A DNA stretch of 64,000 nt from Phanerodontia chrysosporium (lineage: Eukaryota; Basidiomycota; Agaricomycetes; Polyporales; Phanerochaetaceae): NCBI GenBank assembly GCA_001910725.1, contig MJGA01000004.1, positions 124,001 through 188,000 of the forward strand, written 5' to 3'. Below are positions 46,980-58,995 of this stretch, in pieces (the stretch's first letter is position 1; the number at the start of each line of letters is the position of its first letter). The notes under the pieces were generated by a model. The model saw only the letters and a program-made list of their open reading frames with translations, was not told where the DNA came from and did not search any database. A program made the position numbers and the translations under genes.

Positions 46980-47594
46980 TGTCGCCGGTTCACGTGAATA
47001 TCACTTTCGTAAAATCTAAGACGTCCACAGGCGTGAGGTGACCCAGCACCGAGAGAAGTAAACGAGAGTGAGGTGGAAGTGGTAAGAGCACAAGCGGAGA
47101 GACGAGGAAACGCTTTCCAGCCCATATGCCAAAGCCGTGTGGCCTTTATACGTACATGAGGCACATGGGTTGAAGTTTCCATGGTCTTTGGATTATTGTC
47201 CTCGACAATGCGCGGAGTTGTGAGACAATAAGGACTTTGACATCGCCAACAAAGCTTACCAGACATGGTGTTGGCGGCCACTGTTAGGCGCGCGCTACCA
47301 CTACAATGGTGCGTGATGCGCCCGTCGACTGGCCAAATCTGGGCAACCGAACAGCTTCGTGGCATCGCGCTAGCAACAACCAACGACTGTTAGCGCCAGT
47401 GGGCCGAAGCGGACCGGCTAATTGCTTACAGGTTATTCGAACACCTCGTATTTTTGACTATGAATGCTCCTGCGTACCGATACTTCGTACTGGACGTGGC
47501 GAGATACGACTTCGAGCATGCGACTTTGCGAGTAGTGAGGATATCTCTGGATTCATGAATGTCATTGACACTACATGTATCGCGCGTGTAATGT

Positions 47595-48743
47595 TCAATC
47601 GGAGTCAGATAGCTCCATGTCGGATCCAGGGTCGCCAATAGCATTTGTAGGACATGGATGCGGCATAGGAGAGGGACTAGGAAGAAGGAGGGGCGGCGGC
47701 GCAAGCGGCTCATGTGAGCGTGCAGATGCACTCTGCGACTGCAACGGTGGGGAAGAGGGACGAGACTGCGGCAGCGGAGGCGGGGAACAGCGTGGCGGAA
47801 GAGGAGGTGGAGAGCCCGGCGGAGGTGGCGGAGGCGATGAACGAGGCTGCGGTGGTGGCGAAGTTTGAAGGAATGGCATCGCAAATTGGGCAAAGTCAGC
47901 CCATTGTCCGTGTGTAGTCTTGTCATAGGAAGCCATCAGTGCATCCAAAGGGTCAAGGTCAGGCTGAGGAGGCGGGGGAGAATAAACGAAGAGTCGGGAA
48001 TTCGAAAAGTAAGTTTCAGGATAGGCGGCCCATCGGCGCACACCGATAGCGGAAGACGGCTCAGATATCTCGCCCTCTTCAACGGAGGATGAGGTGTCTT
48101 CTGAAGACTCCGAGCACTCGTCAACTTCGCGCGATGCACGGCCAGTCTCGCCAGACAAGGTCAGAGTCTCGTCGGTATCGCCGTGGATTGAGAACTCGCA
48201 CTGCTCTTCAACGCGAGGATCAGGCTCGTCGTCATCTTGCACTATTCTTCTCCAGACACGTATGCGGGGATCTTCCTCAGCAATCCAGCCCTTCGGGTAT
48301 CCAAAGTCTGCTATATTGCGTAGCCATGGGACGTACTCGCCCACGTCGCCATCTGGTATACCTAATGCGTCTCGAAGCTCTCTACCTTGTATTCTACCAG
48401 GCTCGAACATCTCCAGCCATTCAAGACGCTGCTTCTTCCATTGTTCGACTTCGTGGATGCGTTTTGAGGGGCCAGAGGAGGAGCCTTTGTAAAAATCGTA
48501 TAATTGTCGTGTGAGTGCAATCAGCTCTCGGTTGCGGCGCTCCGGGCAGTCGGCAAGAATGTGTTCTGGGGAGCCGCAATTGAAGCAACGCCGCAAGTCA
48601 AAATCATCGACGACCCGGTCGTCATCAAAGCCGAGTGTTGAGTATATGGTGCGCGCGTACACAGGCACCTCGTACTTCAGGAGCTCCGGGTTGGTTCCGT
48701 AGGAGCACCAGAAGAAGCCTGCTGCTCCTGCGTCTGTTGCCAT
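47595..48743 (-). CDS. Zinc-knuckle PSP-domain protein (ZCCHC8-like)
   Basis: Single exon, 382 residues. Residues of about 50-75 contain a CCHC zinc knuckle (RCFNCGSPEHILADCPERRN; C-x2-C-x4-H-x4-C). A basic helical linker leads to a PSP-type Pro-rich segment (EPGRIQGRELRDALGIP, then YVPWLRNIADFGYPKGWIAE). The rest is acidic and then extremely Pro/Ser-rich to the C-terminus. CCHC plus PSP is the layout of ZCCHC8 of the nuclear exosome targeting complex and of related splicing-associated proteins, so a nuclear RNA-processing role is likely. The ATG at 48743 lies inside the last exon of the upstream glutaredoxin-like gene on the same strand, in another frame. Confidence 0.82.
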   Translation of the reverse strand: MATDAGAAGFFWCSYGTNPELLKYEVPVYARTIYSTLGFDDDRVVDDFDLRRCFNCGSPEHILADCPERRNRELIALTRQLYDFYKGSSSGPSKRIHEVEQWKKQRLEWLEMFEPGRIQGRELRDALGIPDGDVGEYVPWLRNIADFGYPKGWIAEEDPRIRVWRRIVQDDDEPDPRVEEQCEFSIHGDTDETLTLSGETGRASREVDECSESSEDTSSSVEEGEISEPSSAIGVRRWAAYPETYFSNSRLFVYSPPPPQPDLDPLDALMASYDKTTHGQWADFAQFAMPFLQTSPPPQPRSSPPPPPPGSPPPLPPRCSPPPLPQSRPSSPPLQSQSASARSHEPLAPPPLLLPSPSPMPHPCPTNAIGDPGSDMELSDSD

Positions 48744-49050
48744 TCGTCAAGTGCCTTGAAGACGGTTTGTGCGTCCCAGCGTCCTTTCGCGACTTCTTTG
48801 CCGTCTATGTGCAGCGCGGGAATCCAATACACATACTTTCGCTTCCACTTCTCCTGGCCCGCGTCCTGGATATTGATTGTCTGCAAGTCAAACTCGCGCT
48901 GCTGGCGGACCTTTGAGAGCTCAGCTTTCGCGATCTGCTAGAGTCAGCGGGGTGCACGCCGAGACCTAGAGGTAGACTCACGTCGCAAAGAGAGCACTGC
49001 GGGCCCGAAAACAGCGTCAGACGAGGGATTCGAGTCAGACGTCCAGCCAT
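48677..49050 (-). CDS. Glutaredoxin-like protein (DUF836 family)
   Basis: Two exons, 49050-48982 and 48934-48677, giving 108 residues. The sequence RLTLFSGPQCSLCDIAKAEL has a thioredoxin-fold CxxC (CSLC) at the N-terminus of helix 1. It is followed by FDLQTINIQDAGQEKWKRKY, YVYWIPALHIDGKEVAKGRW with the cis-Pro equivalent (IPALHIDG), and a helical end. This matches the small glutaredoxin-like family of yeast YDR286C and human C5orf63, whose physiological substrate is not established. The last 67 nt overlap the 5' end of the zinc-knuckle gene. Confidence 0.88.
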
Positions 49051-49301
49051 GCAGCCTCGAAGGCCATGAGCGCAGGAGGCAGTGACAAGGAGAACGAAGA
49101 CGTACAAGTCGTGTTGAGTTTGGAGCAAGAGGACGTGAGGGATATCGACACGTGCGGCGAGATATGGGCTTATCCCGCCATTCTCGGACTTGTCGGCGGA
49201 AAATATTACCCCGCGTAATTGGTTCAGCTCTGAGACTGTGCGCTGCTCGACCCTGCCAACGACGTCGTTGCCCGTTGCAGGCACGCTCTCATGACTGCTC
49301 C

Positions 49302-52300
49302 ATGACTATCCCCGATCCTCCATGGAAGCGAAAGAGTAAGCCCAGGTCTTAATTTCTGCGAAACGCGACTAATTACGCTCCCGTTAACAGCGCGACCATG
49401 TCCGTTCTACTCCCAAGGTCGCTGCTTGTTCTCCGATTCGTGCAACTTCCTGCATGATGTCAAAATCAAGGTCAAGAACCCAGAGATCACCATTATCTCC
49501 AGTCCCACGCCCCAGTCAACTCCAGCTCTCTCTCGCAGCGACTCCATCACCTCCAGCCCCGCGTCGCCTAGCACTGTGCTCAATAAAGTACGCTCGCCAC
49601 CGCGTTCACCGCGACTTTCAAGTCTGCTTCTTGCCCTTGGCGATGTCATTCAACCGGACGAGGAAGAAGGCGGTGTCAGAGGCTCTCCCGAAGCGACCGC
49701 GAGTCGCGCGGAGGAGCTTGTCCCGCCAGACGCGGTGTTTGGACAGGTATCGCCACGTCGGAGTGCTTTCCCCGAGGTGGAGGAGGAACAAGTGGAGGCG
49801 GAACGGAATGTCGTAAGTCTGGACTCTCCAGTGGAAAACAAACGCATAGTGCCATCTCCAGACGAGTCTGTGGTCCCCAACCGCATCTCGCAACCACCCT
49901 CTGAGGGCGCACCCCACGAACACGAAGGGACCGACATCATGTCTCCAGTTGAGCTGACAACCGGACCTCCGTTCTGGAATCCGATCGGCAACCTCCCGCA
50001 GTCGTTCCATCGCGAAGACTCTGTCGACTCTGGCTATGCCGACAACTGGACTGGACCCCAGCAGTTTGCCCTGTCACCACCCCGCAGGAACTCGTCAAAG
50101 CGTTACTCCACTTTGTCGCTCCTCTCCTCGCCGTTTGGCTCTCCAGCTCGTGCGATATCTCCCAAGTTCGCGCCGGCTACACTAGCGTCTTGGCCTCCGG
50201 GTTCCCCGCGCTCCGGTCCCTCGAACTCGGAGGCAGCTTCGGAGCCCTCAGAACTTTCTGAGCGCATCGTGGAGGAGGCCTCCGCGCAGTCTGCAGATGA
50301 ACTGGATAGCCCAACAAAGCATGAGGCGGAACGCAAGCGTCGTTCAGATGCAAGCTATGTCTCGGACATGGACCCCGAGCGTACTGTCAAACAGAGTCGG
50401 CCGTCATCTCTGCACGTCGCCACCGAGGAACATGCAGTCAACGCTGTGGCGTCCCCGCCCGTGCCGATAGCCGAACCTGTAGACACGCAACCCCCAGCGG
50501 AAACACCTGTCCGTCATGTTTCGGCATCTCCAGAACCGCCGCAGACTGTGCACCCGCTCGAACCCTCGCCTTTCCTTCTCAGCTATGACGACGAGCCCTC
50601 GCCACCACATGCGTCTGACTCGCAGCCTGACGATGAACTGTGCTCGGATGACCCTGTTCCCGCGTCGATTCCGCATACAAAGTCGCCACGAGCTGAGCCT
50701 TCGCCTGGATCGGCTCCGTCCTCTGCTGCTATGCGACCCGCTTCGACGCTGTTCGACTATGGATCACCTGTGGCAGGCGCTTCATCTCCTGCCCCTGCTC
50801 TGCGATCCCCAGGCCAGCGAGCCTCCGGGTCGCCACGCTCCGTCCAGATATCCCCTGTCGAGTCATCACCTTCCGCACCTACAACTCCTGCTCCTCATAG
50901 TCAGGTCTCGCCTTCCCACCCAGTTTCACCTTTTGTGGCATCGGTCTCTCCAGCCTTCTCTTTTGTGGAGCCACTCTCAAATCCCTTCTCCCCTGCTACT
51001 TCGGAATCGGCCTTACCTCTTGCTGATAGCGAGGAGCCCATTATTCCGTATGCGGAGTTGTATGCGGCCCACATGAATGCGCCAGCTCTGGAGGATGCGG
51101 TGGACGAGGAAGGCCCAGAAGACGTTGTACAACCAGACGCCTCATACTCGAGTCAGCCCGACGCAGAGATCAGTTCTCCAGGTTCGCTTGCTGTTAGGGA
51201 GCCCGAAATGCAGGATATAACGGAAGAGCAGACGATATCTTTCGCTAGCCTATATGCTGCGCAGTCCACTCCGGCAGCAGCAGTGTTAGCGGAGGACCAG
51301 CTTGAAGGCCTGGGTCAGCGGCCACGTTCATCGGCTTCTCTTCAAGAACTGCACACAGGCTCTCCGTCGCTATCCATCCGTAGCAGGAGCCCCAGTCCGG
51401 CCGTCTCCAAAGACAACTCCATCTTGTACTCGCCAGCGCACAAGGAATCGCCAATCGCAGGCCCCTCGCGACTTGCCAGCCCTCTGGTACAAACAGTCGC
51501 AACGGAGGATGCCAGCGATTCAGAAAAGGCATTCTCGTATGCAAGCTTCTATGACGAGGCGCCGCTAGAAGACCCTTCTCGCCACTCGACTCCTCGCTCT
51601 ACCCTGTCCAGATCCTCCTCCCTCAGAAGCGTATCTACTCCCCGCTCAGAGCGTACCATGCTCTCTCGGTCGGCATCCGTACGAGTGTCGTCGACCCCGC
51701 GCTCCGAGCGTACTCTGTCTAGATCTTCTTCGGTCAGGAGCAGTTTACGGCGTACACCTTTGGCGTCACCCAATGGTTTGCCCTCTCCTACACCAAGCGT
51801 TTCCAGTATTAGGAGCGGCACACGCTTACGCCCGCCAGGACGGGAGTCTACGCTTTTGTCGCCTCATGACAGTCCCTCTGGCTATATGTCCCCTCGGATT
51901 GCTGTAACTAACAACATCGGATCTCCACTTGCGCAAGAAGCGTCCGACGTGGTCAGTTTGCACAGCATGGATGAGCCGGATACAGCACAGTCGCCTTCGC
52001 CATATTCTATGAGCACGTCTCCTGTATCTGCCCCGCGCCGCTTGGGTCTCCCGCTGTCTCCCGCCAGTCATCTGTTTCTGACTTCACGTCGAGTCAAGAA
52101 GGCCAGGATTCACGGCGGTCGAGCAAGGTGCCATTTGGCTTTAGAAACTCTCTTGTTGTGAGTATATTTGTGCAGCGTCAGACACGCATCTCATGTTATG
52201 GACAGGCTCGTAAACGAGACTCGCTGAGCACACCTCGGCCTGGCAGCGCACCGCTGGTTCGCCCCCGCCCACCGGCATTGGTCGGACTGTCGAATCGAAG

Positions 52301-52660
52301 TAACTCTATGACGGACAACCGGCAGGATCCGGTGTCTCCCACAGAATCGGCCTCGTCCGCAGGCAAGCTGAGGCCGCTTCGTCTGGTGAGTAATGCAGTT
52401 TCCGCTTCTCTGAAATATTCTGACAAATATTGTGCAGTCCATCCTCTTGAATTCGTCCAACTCAAGTCTCTCCTTAAACTCTACTGTTTCGCCGTCTCCA
52501 TTGTCTTCTGGCATGTTTCCATCACAGACTGCTGACATTAGCCCTGGTACGTTGCGTCTCTGCACACTTGCTAACGAGTCCCTGACGAATGGCTTAGCTA
52601 CATCTCATCCTCCTCCATCACCATCTGTACAATCGGAACATTCTTTATCTAATCACCCGG
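49302..52660 (+). CDS. CCCH zinc-finger, Ser/Pro-rich protein
   Basis: Exon 1 (49302-49335, MTIPDPPWKRK) splices in phase to a 2.7-kb exon from 49391 with TRPCPFYSQGRCLFSDSCNF and LHD, a CX7CX5CX3H zinc finger of the RNA-binding kind. About 900 residues of Ser/Pro-rich, probably disordered sequence follow, with a diverged internal duplication (SRSSSLRSVSTPRSERTMLS and SRSASVRVSSTPRSERTLSR). One G is missing at 52044-52046. After it the frame gives RQSSVSDFTSSQEGQDSRRS, then further exons (ARKRDSLSTPRPGSAPL, GKLRPLRL, SILLNSSNSSLSLNS). The 3' limit is arbitrary: the exon chain continues in phase into the AAA+ region, so this is either one very long gene or two genes whose border I cannot place. 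Confidence 0.7.
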
Positions 52661-52701
52661 ATGTAAGCTTCCTGAAAGAGCTTTCTGCGGCAATAACTAA
52701 C

Positions 52702-54617
52702 ATGCTGCATCTGCAGTCGTCTTCGCATTGCATACCCAGTAATTCTCCTGCAGTTAAGATACCAACCGACTTTTCATTATCACTCGATGGCCCGGATCGG
52801 ATGCTTTCTCGCTCTCGCTCACCTTCCAATGCTACTTCTACTGCTTCTCGGACACGCGCTTCAAGCCCCAGCACTTCTTATGCTTCTCATAGACTTTCCC
52901 ATATCATTCGTTCTTCCAGTAGACTCTCCGAGCCCATTCGCCCCATCCCCGAAGACGATGAATACGATGGCGACATCAACTTTGGATCGGAGCTCACCGT
53001 GCGCGGTGATCAAGACGCGCCAGTGGTTTCTGCACCTCCGTTCACCCGCCCGTCCTCGGTAGCATCTTTCCACGAGCCCGTGCATGCAATAGCGACACCC
53101 CGACCAACACTCCTCTTTGCCATAGCCAGCGACAACGTCGACGAGGTGCGGCGGGTCTTGGAAAGCGGTGAGGCCGGACCCAACGACGACGTCGGACCTC
53201 AGTCCGCTCTCGCATTCGCCCTAACAGCGGGAATCTCGCTCACCGCAAGGACATCGTCAAGCTCCTCCTTGCGCACGGCGCCAACCCAGCTAGCCTCCGC
53301 GCACAGCCCGGGCACAGCGCTCGCTCGTCGGTCTCGTCCTATGCTCAAGCGGCGGGGGCCGATGGCGGAGTACTTCCTGATGTTCTCGAGAGCCTGGATC
53401 CCGCAACTCGGTGTGTTGTTGCACTTCTTATATCAAAGTTTAACAGCACTCATCGGCGCTTGGCTGCGTAGATATTACATCGCTCGTGCCGATGCGCCTC
53501 AGACTCGTCGAGCATCCTCGCTGATCCATAGGTCCTTCTTCCGCCCCTTGACAAGAGTGCGCTACGACCTCATCGGTCAAGATCGTGCCCTCGAGCAGCT
53601 CTTCCGGGTTCTCAGCATGCCGACTATGGCGCCTATAGTCGTACTTCTTTGTGGGCCTAGTGGTCACGGAAAGAGTCTACTTGCGAGGAGATGTGAGTGT
53701 TCTGTGCGGGATTATCGAAGCTTCGCTAACTGACTGTAGTCGGCTCACTGCTCGACGTTCCAACGCATACCGTGAACATGACCACACTTCGGTCTACACG
53801 GGATATTTGGAAGAGCTACTCGATGAGTCCTTACGAGGTACGAGAATTGGGCGCACCACAGAGACACGCAATGATGACTTGATAGATCCAGGAACCGAGC
53901 GACCTGACGCTTGCTGAGTTCCTCAAGGAGAACGAAGGCCAGCGTTGTGTCGTTGTTCTTGACGTGAGTCGATGCTCATTGTGTATCAGGTAGCTGGTGG
54001 TCGAGGCTGATCACGATCTCGTTATAGGAAATCGAGAAGACCGAGAACGAAGTCATCCTGTCTTCACTTCTCATGCCATGGGAGCTCGGTATGTCCCGTA
54101 TCTCTATCTAACGTATATGCTACTAACGAGGATTTTAGGGCGTGTCTCTTTCGAGGCTGGACAACGTCATGTAGACTGTTCTAAAGTGATATGGCTGGGA
54201 ACGTCGAATATCGGCCATGACTTGGTTTTCGAGCATCAGTCTTCAAGACACAGTCCCGAAGAGCAGATGTCTCGGGAAGAATATGTTGATCTCATGAAAA
54301 TGCTTCGGCCTAAGGTCTCAGAGCGACTGGGGGTAAGTCTCCATCTGTGATATAATCGGTCTTATAAGCTAACACTGTTCTAGCCATCACTTCTGTCACG
54401 AGTAACTACCGTCCTGCCGTTCGTTCCCTTCACTACGGACGAGAAGATGGCGATTGCGGCTGAAGCCCTATTCTCGCTGTCCGAAGATGCCGCGCGGTCG
54501 CTCCCCGCAGCGACGGTGGAAAAGCTTGTGAAGGACTCCTTGCAGAGTTATGTACCCGCGGAGGGTGCACGGTCGCTATACCGTGCTGTTTCAACTCAGC
54601 TTCTCGACACGCTCTAA
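52702..54617 (+). CDS. Ankyrin-repeat ClpB/Skd3-type AAA+ ATPase
   Basis: A Ser-rich N-terminal region (SHIIRSSSRLSEPIRPIPED) is followed by ankyrin repeats (PTLLFAIASDNVDEVRRVLE, KDIVKLLLAHGANP), then FFRPLTRVRYDLIGQDRALE, Walker A LLCGPSGHGKSLLARR, Walker B RCVVVLDEIEK, LLMPWELGRVSFEAGQRHVD, the sensor-like VIWLGTSNIGHD, and a small ATPase domain ending SYVPAEGARSLYRAVSTQLL. The ankyrin plus HSP100 layout recalls the Skd3/CLPB disaggregase. Late exons: 53458-53690 (approx.), then joins at 53740, 53893, 54029, 54140 and 54384, stop at 54617. One base is missing at about 53224, between ALAFALT and SGNLAHRKDIV. The true start may be further upstream in the shared exon chain. Confidence 0.8.
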
Positions 54618-55226
54618 TGGAATATCAGGCTAGTGTACTATTGTAATATGGATTTATTGCTGATAGATCTGTCATTAGAGTGTCTACATGCTTACTATGC
54701 AAAATTGCTCTGCGTTTGCGAGACATCCGAACCCGCAGTACAGGCGTTGGAGCGGCCAAGGCGGTGCACCGGGTTACGCTAGAGGGTGGCAGATCCGGAC
54801 GACGTGATGCGCGTTCCATCGGGACGGCCTACTCGGACGGCGCGACGATCTACCCCTTCAAATGGCTTCTCATGCATAGGCCTGCCAGTGCGTGAAGCAT
54901 GGGTTCCTGATCGTGCGTCCTGGTATCCGGGCTCTACGCTGACCTGATACAGCGGTTCTGGCCTCCCATTAAGGTAAAATTCTAATACGATCTCGACGCT
55001 TTTGGAGGAGCTGATACATCTGGCATGAAACAGACACTCTGGATGCGTATCAATGGGTGATGGCAGCTTGCCCCGTAGAGGCTACTAGCCATGATATATA
55101 CGCAGCCTGTCCCTGACCTGCCTCCCGCCTTTCTGTTCCATCTCATTCCCTCTTTTCGAGGGCTCTTCCCTCGCTTCACTTCGTCCTTCCTTTCGTTCGT
55201 CATCGTGTCTTCTTATTCACTAACTT
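54618..55226. other. Intergenic
   Basis: 3' flank of the AAA+ gene and promoter of the SH3 gene. No coding content seen. The last 100 bp before 55227 are CT-rich, fitting a promoter. Confidence 0.5.
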
Positions 55227-56178
55227 ATGGCCATCGTCGATTTGTCCGACCGCGCTCTAAGCCAGAGGGACACAGAACCTGTGACAAAGCCGTTGCCAAC
55301 GTCTGTTAAGGCTTTGGCCGGCTTTATCGTCGTGTTCGGTCTAATAATTTTGGGTATGCCATATGCCAACCCTGCAGCTCTTGCGCGGCGGCTAATGTAT
55401 CGTCGTAGGCATTGTCGCCTGGAAGGTCGGCAAGTGGCGCAGGAACAAAATACGTGCTGCATCCCGTAAAGTCGAGGTCAAAGCTGTCCCATTCAACGCC
55501 TTCTCTTCCCCTCTCGGTGCTAGCGTCGAGAAGCCCGAGCGTGAGCTCGAGACGTATAAATGGCAACCTGTTGCTCTACCTCCTCCGGTCCACTCGCCCA
55601 ACAAGGACGTCGCGAAGAGTAAGAGTCGCTTCTTCAAACCATTTGGCTCTCGCAAGCCTTCCCCGCTCCCCCTTGAGACCACCCCGCCGCCGGCGTACTC
55701 GGTACAACCGTCCGCGCCGCTCGTCACCGTGCACATCACAGACGAAGACCGAGGCGAAGTGAGGGAGACGCGCCGCGCTACGCCGCACGTCAACCTCGCG
55801 ATGCAGATGCTCACTGGTGGGGTCGCAACGTCGCCGGCGCCGAGTCCCGCACGGAGCGCATCGATGGGGCCGGACTCGCCGCTGTTCAAGAGCGCCGCAA
55901 GCGCAGCGCGGCTCTCGGATACAGACGCGAAGGGTCTCCCGCGGCTGATGGTGGTGTCGTGCACATTTGTGCCGTCGCTGCCCGACGAGCTCCGGATCGC
56001 AGTCGGCGAGCCGCTGCGCTTGCTCGAGGAGTACGAGGACGAGTGGTGCCTCGTCCAGCGCGTCGGGGCAGACGCCGAGCGTGGCGTCGTCCCCCGGTTC
56101 TGCCTCCAAGAAGTGCCCGTCGCCGCGCATCCGCGCGCAAAGCGCAGTTCGCTTGCTCCCAGCACGCTCCGACACTGA
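55227..56178 (+). CDS. Single-pass membrane protein with C-terminal SH3 domain
   Basis: Two exons (55227-55353, 55409-56178), 298 residues, no breaks. A short N-terminal segment is followed by one transmembrane helix that spans the splice (ALAGFIVVFGLIIL then GIVAWKVGKW). A basic juxtamembrane region (KWRRNKIRAASRK) and a Pro-rich linker (PLETTPPPAYSVQPSAP) come next. The C-terminal SH3 domain covers about residues 228-287 (LMVVSCTFVPSLPDELRIAV, GEPLRLLEEYEDEWCLVQRV, then GVVPRFCLQEVP, with the ALYDY-like strand, the acidic RT loop, the conserved Trp and the VP-x-x-x-L end). The arrangement recalls yeast Fus1-type proteins at sites of polarised growth. The role is inferred, not shown. Confidence 0.85.
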
Positions 56179-56748
56179 AGTCCCGCTGCTTGACGATCTA
56201 ACGCGCTCCGGGCCTACGAAACAAGTAACGTTGATGAATGATGCATCCAAACTCTCCTATCCGAACACTCCTGACAGCCGGTTGGACGTTCTCCCCACAC
56301 ACGATTGCAACGTTAACCTTCACCTTACGGACGGTTGCAGCTTTTGCTGACGTCCACGCACTCTTTACACTTCGAGTCCCGTCTTTATTTATTCCGTCGA
56401 CATCCAATCTATGCACTCAGGTACGCAGGCCTAACACATTCCTACTACTCAATGACGTGCTCATACAAAGTGGTAGGATCTTTAAATCTAACACTTCTCA
56501 TAAGTTATTCCTTCTCACTCAGTGATGGCTCAAGGCTAGAGGGCGCTGTAGAGAGGTACCCGATACTTGACCGCACACCTAGCTGGATGCTGGGCGCATT
56601 GCTGGCTATTCCGTAGGAAGATGAAATACTGTGCATACCCAGTATTGTACATAGATGGTCTATGAGCTATGCATACTATCCGTGCCGACAACGTCCGAGC
56701 TCCCGCGCAGAAAGATGTAGATAGATGTGCGAATAGATGCGGAATAGT
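56179..56748. other. Convergent intergenic region
   Basis: 3' ends of the SH3 and F-box/WD40 genes face each other. No supported gene. Confidence 0.5.
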
Positions 56749-58930
56749 TCATTGCAACTTCACGAACGATGTGTTAATTCCATGAGAGAAGTCCCATACA
56801 CAGATTCTCTGGAACAGAAGCCCTGGTTAGCACGATGTCACCTTACAGAATTCAGAGACATACCTGGTCTTCACCACATGAGACAATCTGTTAGCCGTTG
56901 GCAGTTAGACCTGGATCTTGAGGGAAGAGGTGGCTTGATTAGACGCACCTTTGCGTGATCAAACCCGACGCAGAATATACGCCCCGTGTGGCCGCCGGCC
57001 AGGTCCGCGACGAGAGCACCTGTCTGGCGATCCCAGACCTTGACCGTATGGTCATAGCTGCCGCTGACGACAAAATCTGAATTGAGCACGACGCTCCGCA
57101 CAAGGTCTTCATGTGTTTTCTGCGGGCGTCGCGCTGCCGCTGGCTTAGGCATGCCACCGCAGGCCGGGCAAGGGTCGCCAGCGGGGGCTTGCGAAACGGT
57201 TGACTCTTCCATTTCGGGAGATGTCGACCATCCATGACCGGTAGAGATGTCGACGAGACGCAAGTGTTTGTCCGATGAGCCTGAGAGGACGTACGGCGCC
57301 TCGAAGTCGATGGCGGCGAGACTGTAGCAGAGTCAGCAATGCGCGGAGTCAACACGCCGGACAGGCGTACCCTCGTCCATGATGATTGTCAAATGTACGT
57401 ATCAGTTGTCCAGTTTCTGCACTCCAAATCTTCATGGACCGATCGCCAGAGCCAGAGACGATGTAGTCGCCAGATAGGGAGATGGCATTCACTGCAGCGC
57501 GATGGTCTTCCATCCGAAACTGGCGCCTGAAGTCAGGCAGCAAGTAGGTCCTAATGGTGCGGTCTTTTGAACAGGACACGAGCCGACGATCGTTGAAGCG
57601 AACACAGAGGACGCTATCCGTGTGGTCCCGTATGACACGAACAGGATTGCCAGTCAGCAGATCCCAGATGACGACCTTCCTATCGCTGCCACCACTCGCG
57701 AGAAGCCCGTTGTATGCGCATATACTGAGGACGCTGCCTTCGTGGACGCCTTCGATGACCCGCCGGAGGCCTCCTGTGGCAATGTCCCATTCACGGATGC
57801 TCTTGTCTTTCGATCCTGTAAACAGGACCTGAACGCCAGTGTCAGGATAGGTACAGAGCTGGAGGCAGTAGATAGTATTGGAATGGCCATTTGGTGCACC
57901 GCGGGTCTGAAGCGTAGAGAGGCTGTACGATCCTGCGTAGAAACGGTGCTTCAAGCGCGTATGTGTGGCGAACAGGAGCTTATAGTCAGGTTTGGAGGGC
58001 GCAGGTGGTTGGCGATGAGTGGGCACACGCCAGGGTAGCAGGATAGGTCTTCGAGCTGGCACAGTCTGGGACAGCCATTGGATTACACGAGTGTTTGATG
58101 TTGAGGATTGTGAACGGTCCAGCTGCATGGAGGAGATCCCAGAATCATCGAGTAACATGTGTTCAACGACATCGTCTTCGTCTTCATCGCCCATGCCTTC
58201 ATCGTCCGAGTCTCCGAACGGCGGCAGTGTACGATCTTCCATTCTCGGGTTGGTATAGTGTCGCCATTCCCACTTCTTCTCATGGCACAGGCGGCGCCAG
58301 AGACTGCCATCGTTCGCCAGCGTACTCCATCTCTTGCTTACGAGGGTGCATGTCACGAGGGTTTCCCAGGGTAGGTAGGAGAAGATCTGCAACGCCACCT
58401 CGTCGGGGAGTAGCTACGGATCACTTCAGCGCACGCGACCAGAACCAGGACTTCAGGGACGCACCCCGAGAATGTCCAGCCTCAGCAATGGCCCTATCTT
58501 GCTCTGGACATTGGCTATCGACGAACGAGGGAGTGTGGCCAGCAAGCTCATAATCGCGTCTGTTCACCACCGGAATCAGCGGTGTGCACGAACTCGGGGA
58601 AGGCGGCCACCGAGTACGAACCTTCGCGCTCTTGGGCTGTCTGTAGCATCACAAGCTGACTTTTCATCTCAGATACAGCGTAGTCATATGTCAAGTCTAT
58701 CATTCTCAGTGTTGCAGGCGGTATGCTGGAGGATGTGGGGGACGTTGCGGAGAGGTTGCTCGGTGTTGTCTCAAACGTCGAGGTGCCTTGTCTCCAGACG
58801 CCCCACGTGGTTGATGGGATCTCAGATCTACGCGTTAATTATACAGACGCCCAAATACGACCGAGCGGAAGCGCAACCTCCGACTCACTTCGCCATCTTT
58901 CCTCACTCCCGCACCGCCCTCGCCCGCCAT
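56749..58930 (-). CDS. F-box/WD40-repeat protein (SCF substrate adaptor)
   Basis: Six exons: 58930-58889, 58820-58465, 58413-57371, 57321-56949, 56887-56864 and 56808-56749. They sum to 632 codons plus two bases, i.e. one base short. The break is at about 58555-58562 (between DSGGEQT and IMSLLATLPRSSIA). The F-box is LLPDEVALQIFSYLPWETLV, TCTLVSKRW. WD40 repeats follow: GHSNTIYCLQL, VLFTGSKDKSIREWDIATGG, LLASGGSDRKVVIWDLLTGN, RLVSCSKDRTIRTYLL, YIVSGSGDRSMKIWSAETGQ, YVLSGSSDKHLRLVDISTGH and FVVSGSYDHTVKVWDRQTG, closing with IVSCGEDQ and RICVWDFSHG. Such proteins recruit phosphorylated substrates to SCF ubiquitin ligase (Met30/Cdc4/beta-TrCP class). A CPACGG insert between two blades is unusual. 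Confidence 0.88.
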
Positions 58931-58995
58931 AGTCGATGTGGACCTCTTGTTCGTTGCTCATAAAGAGCTCAGAGCCGACCTGAACGTTATACAAT
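58931..58995. promoter_or_regulatory. 65-bp divergent inter-ATG region
   Basis: The F-box/WD40 gene (start 58930, minus) and the SNF2 helicase gene (start 58996, plus) are head to head with 65 bp between the two ATGs, so their promoters and 5' leaders must overlap. No TATA box is visible. Confidence 0.55.
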
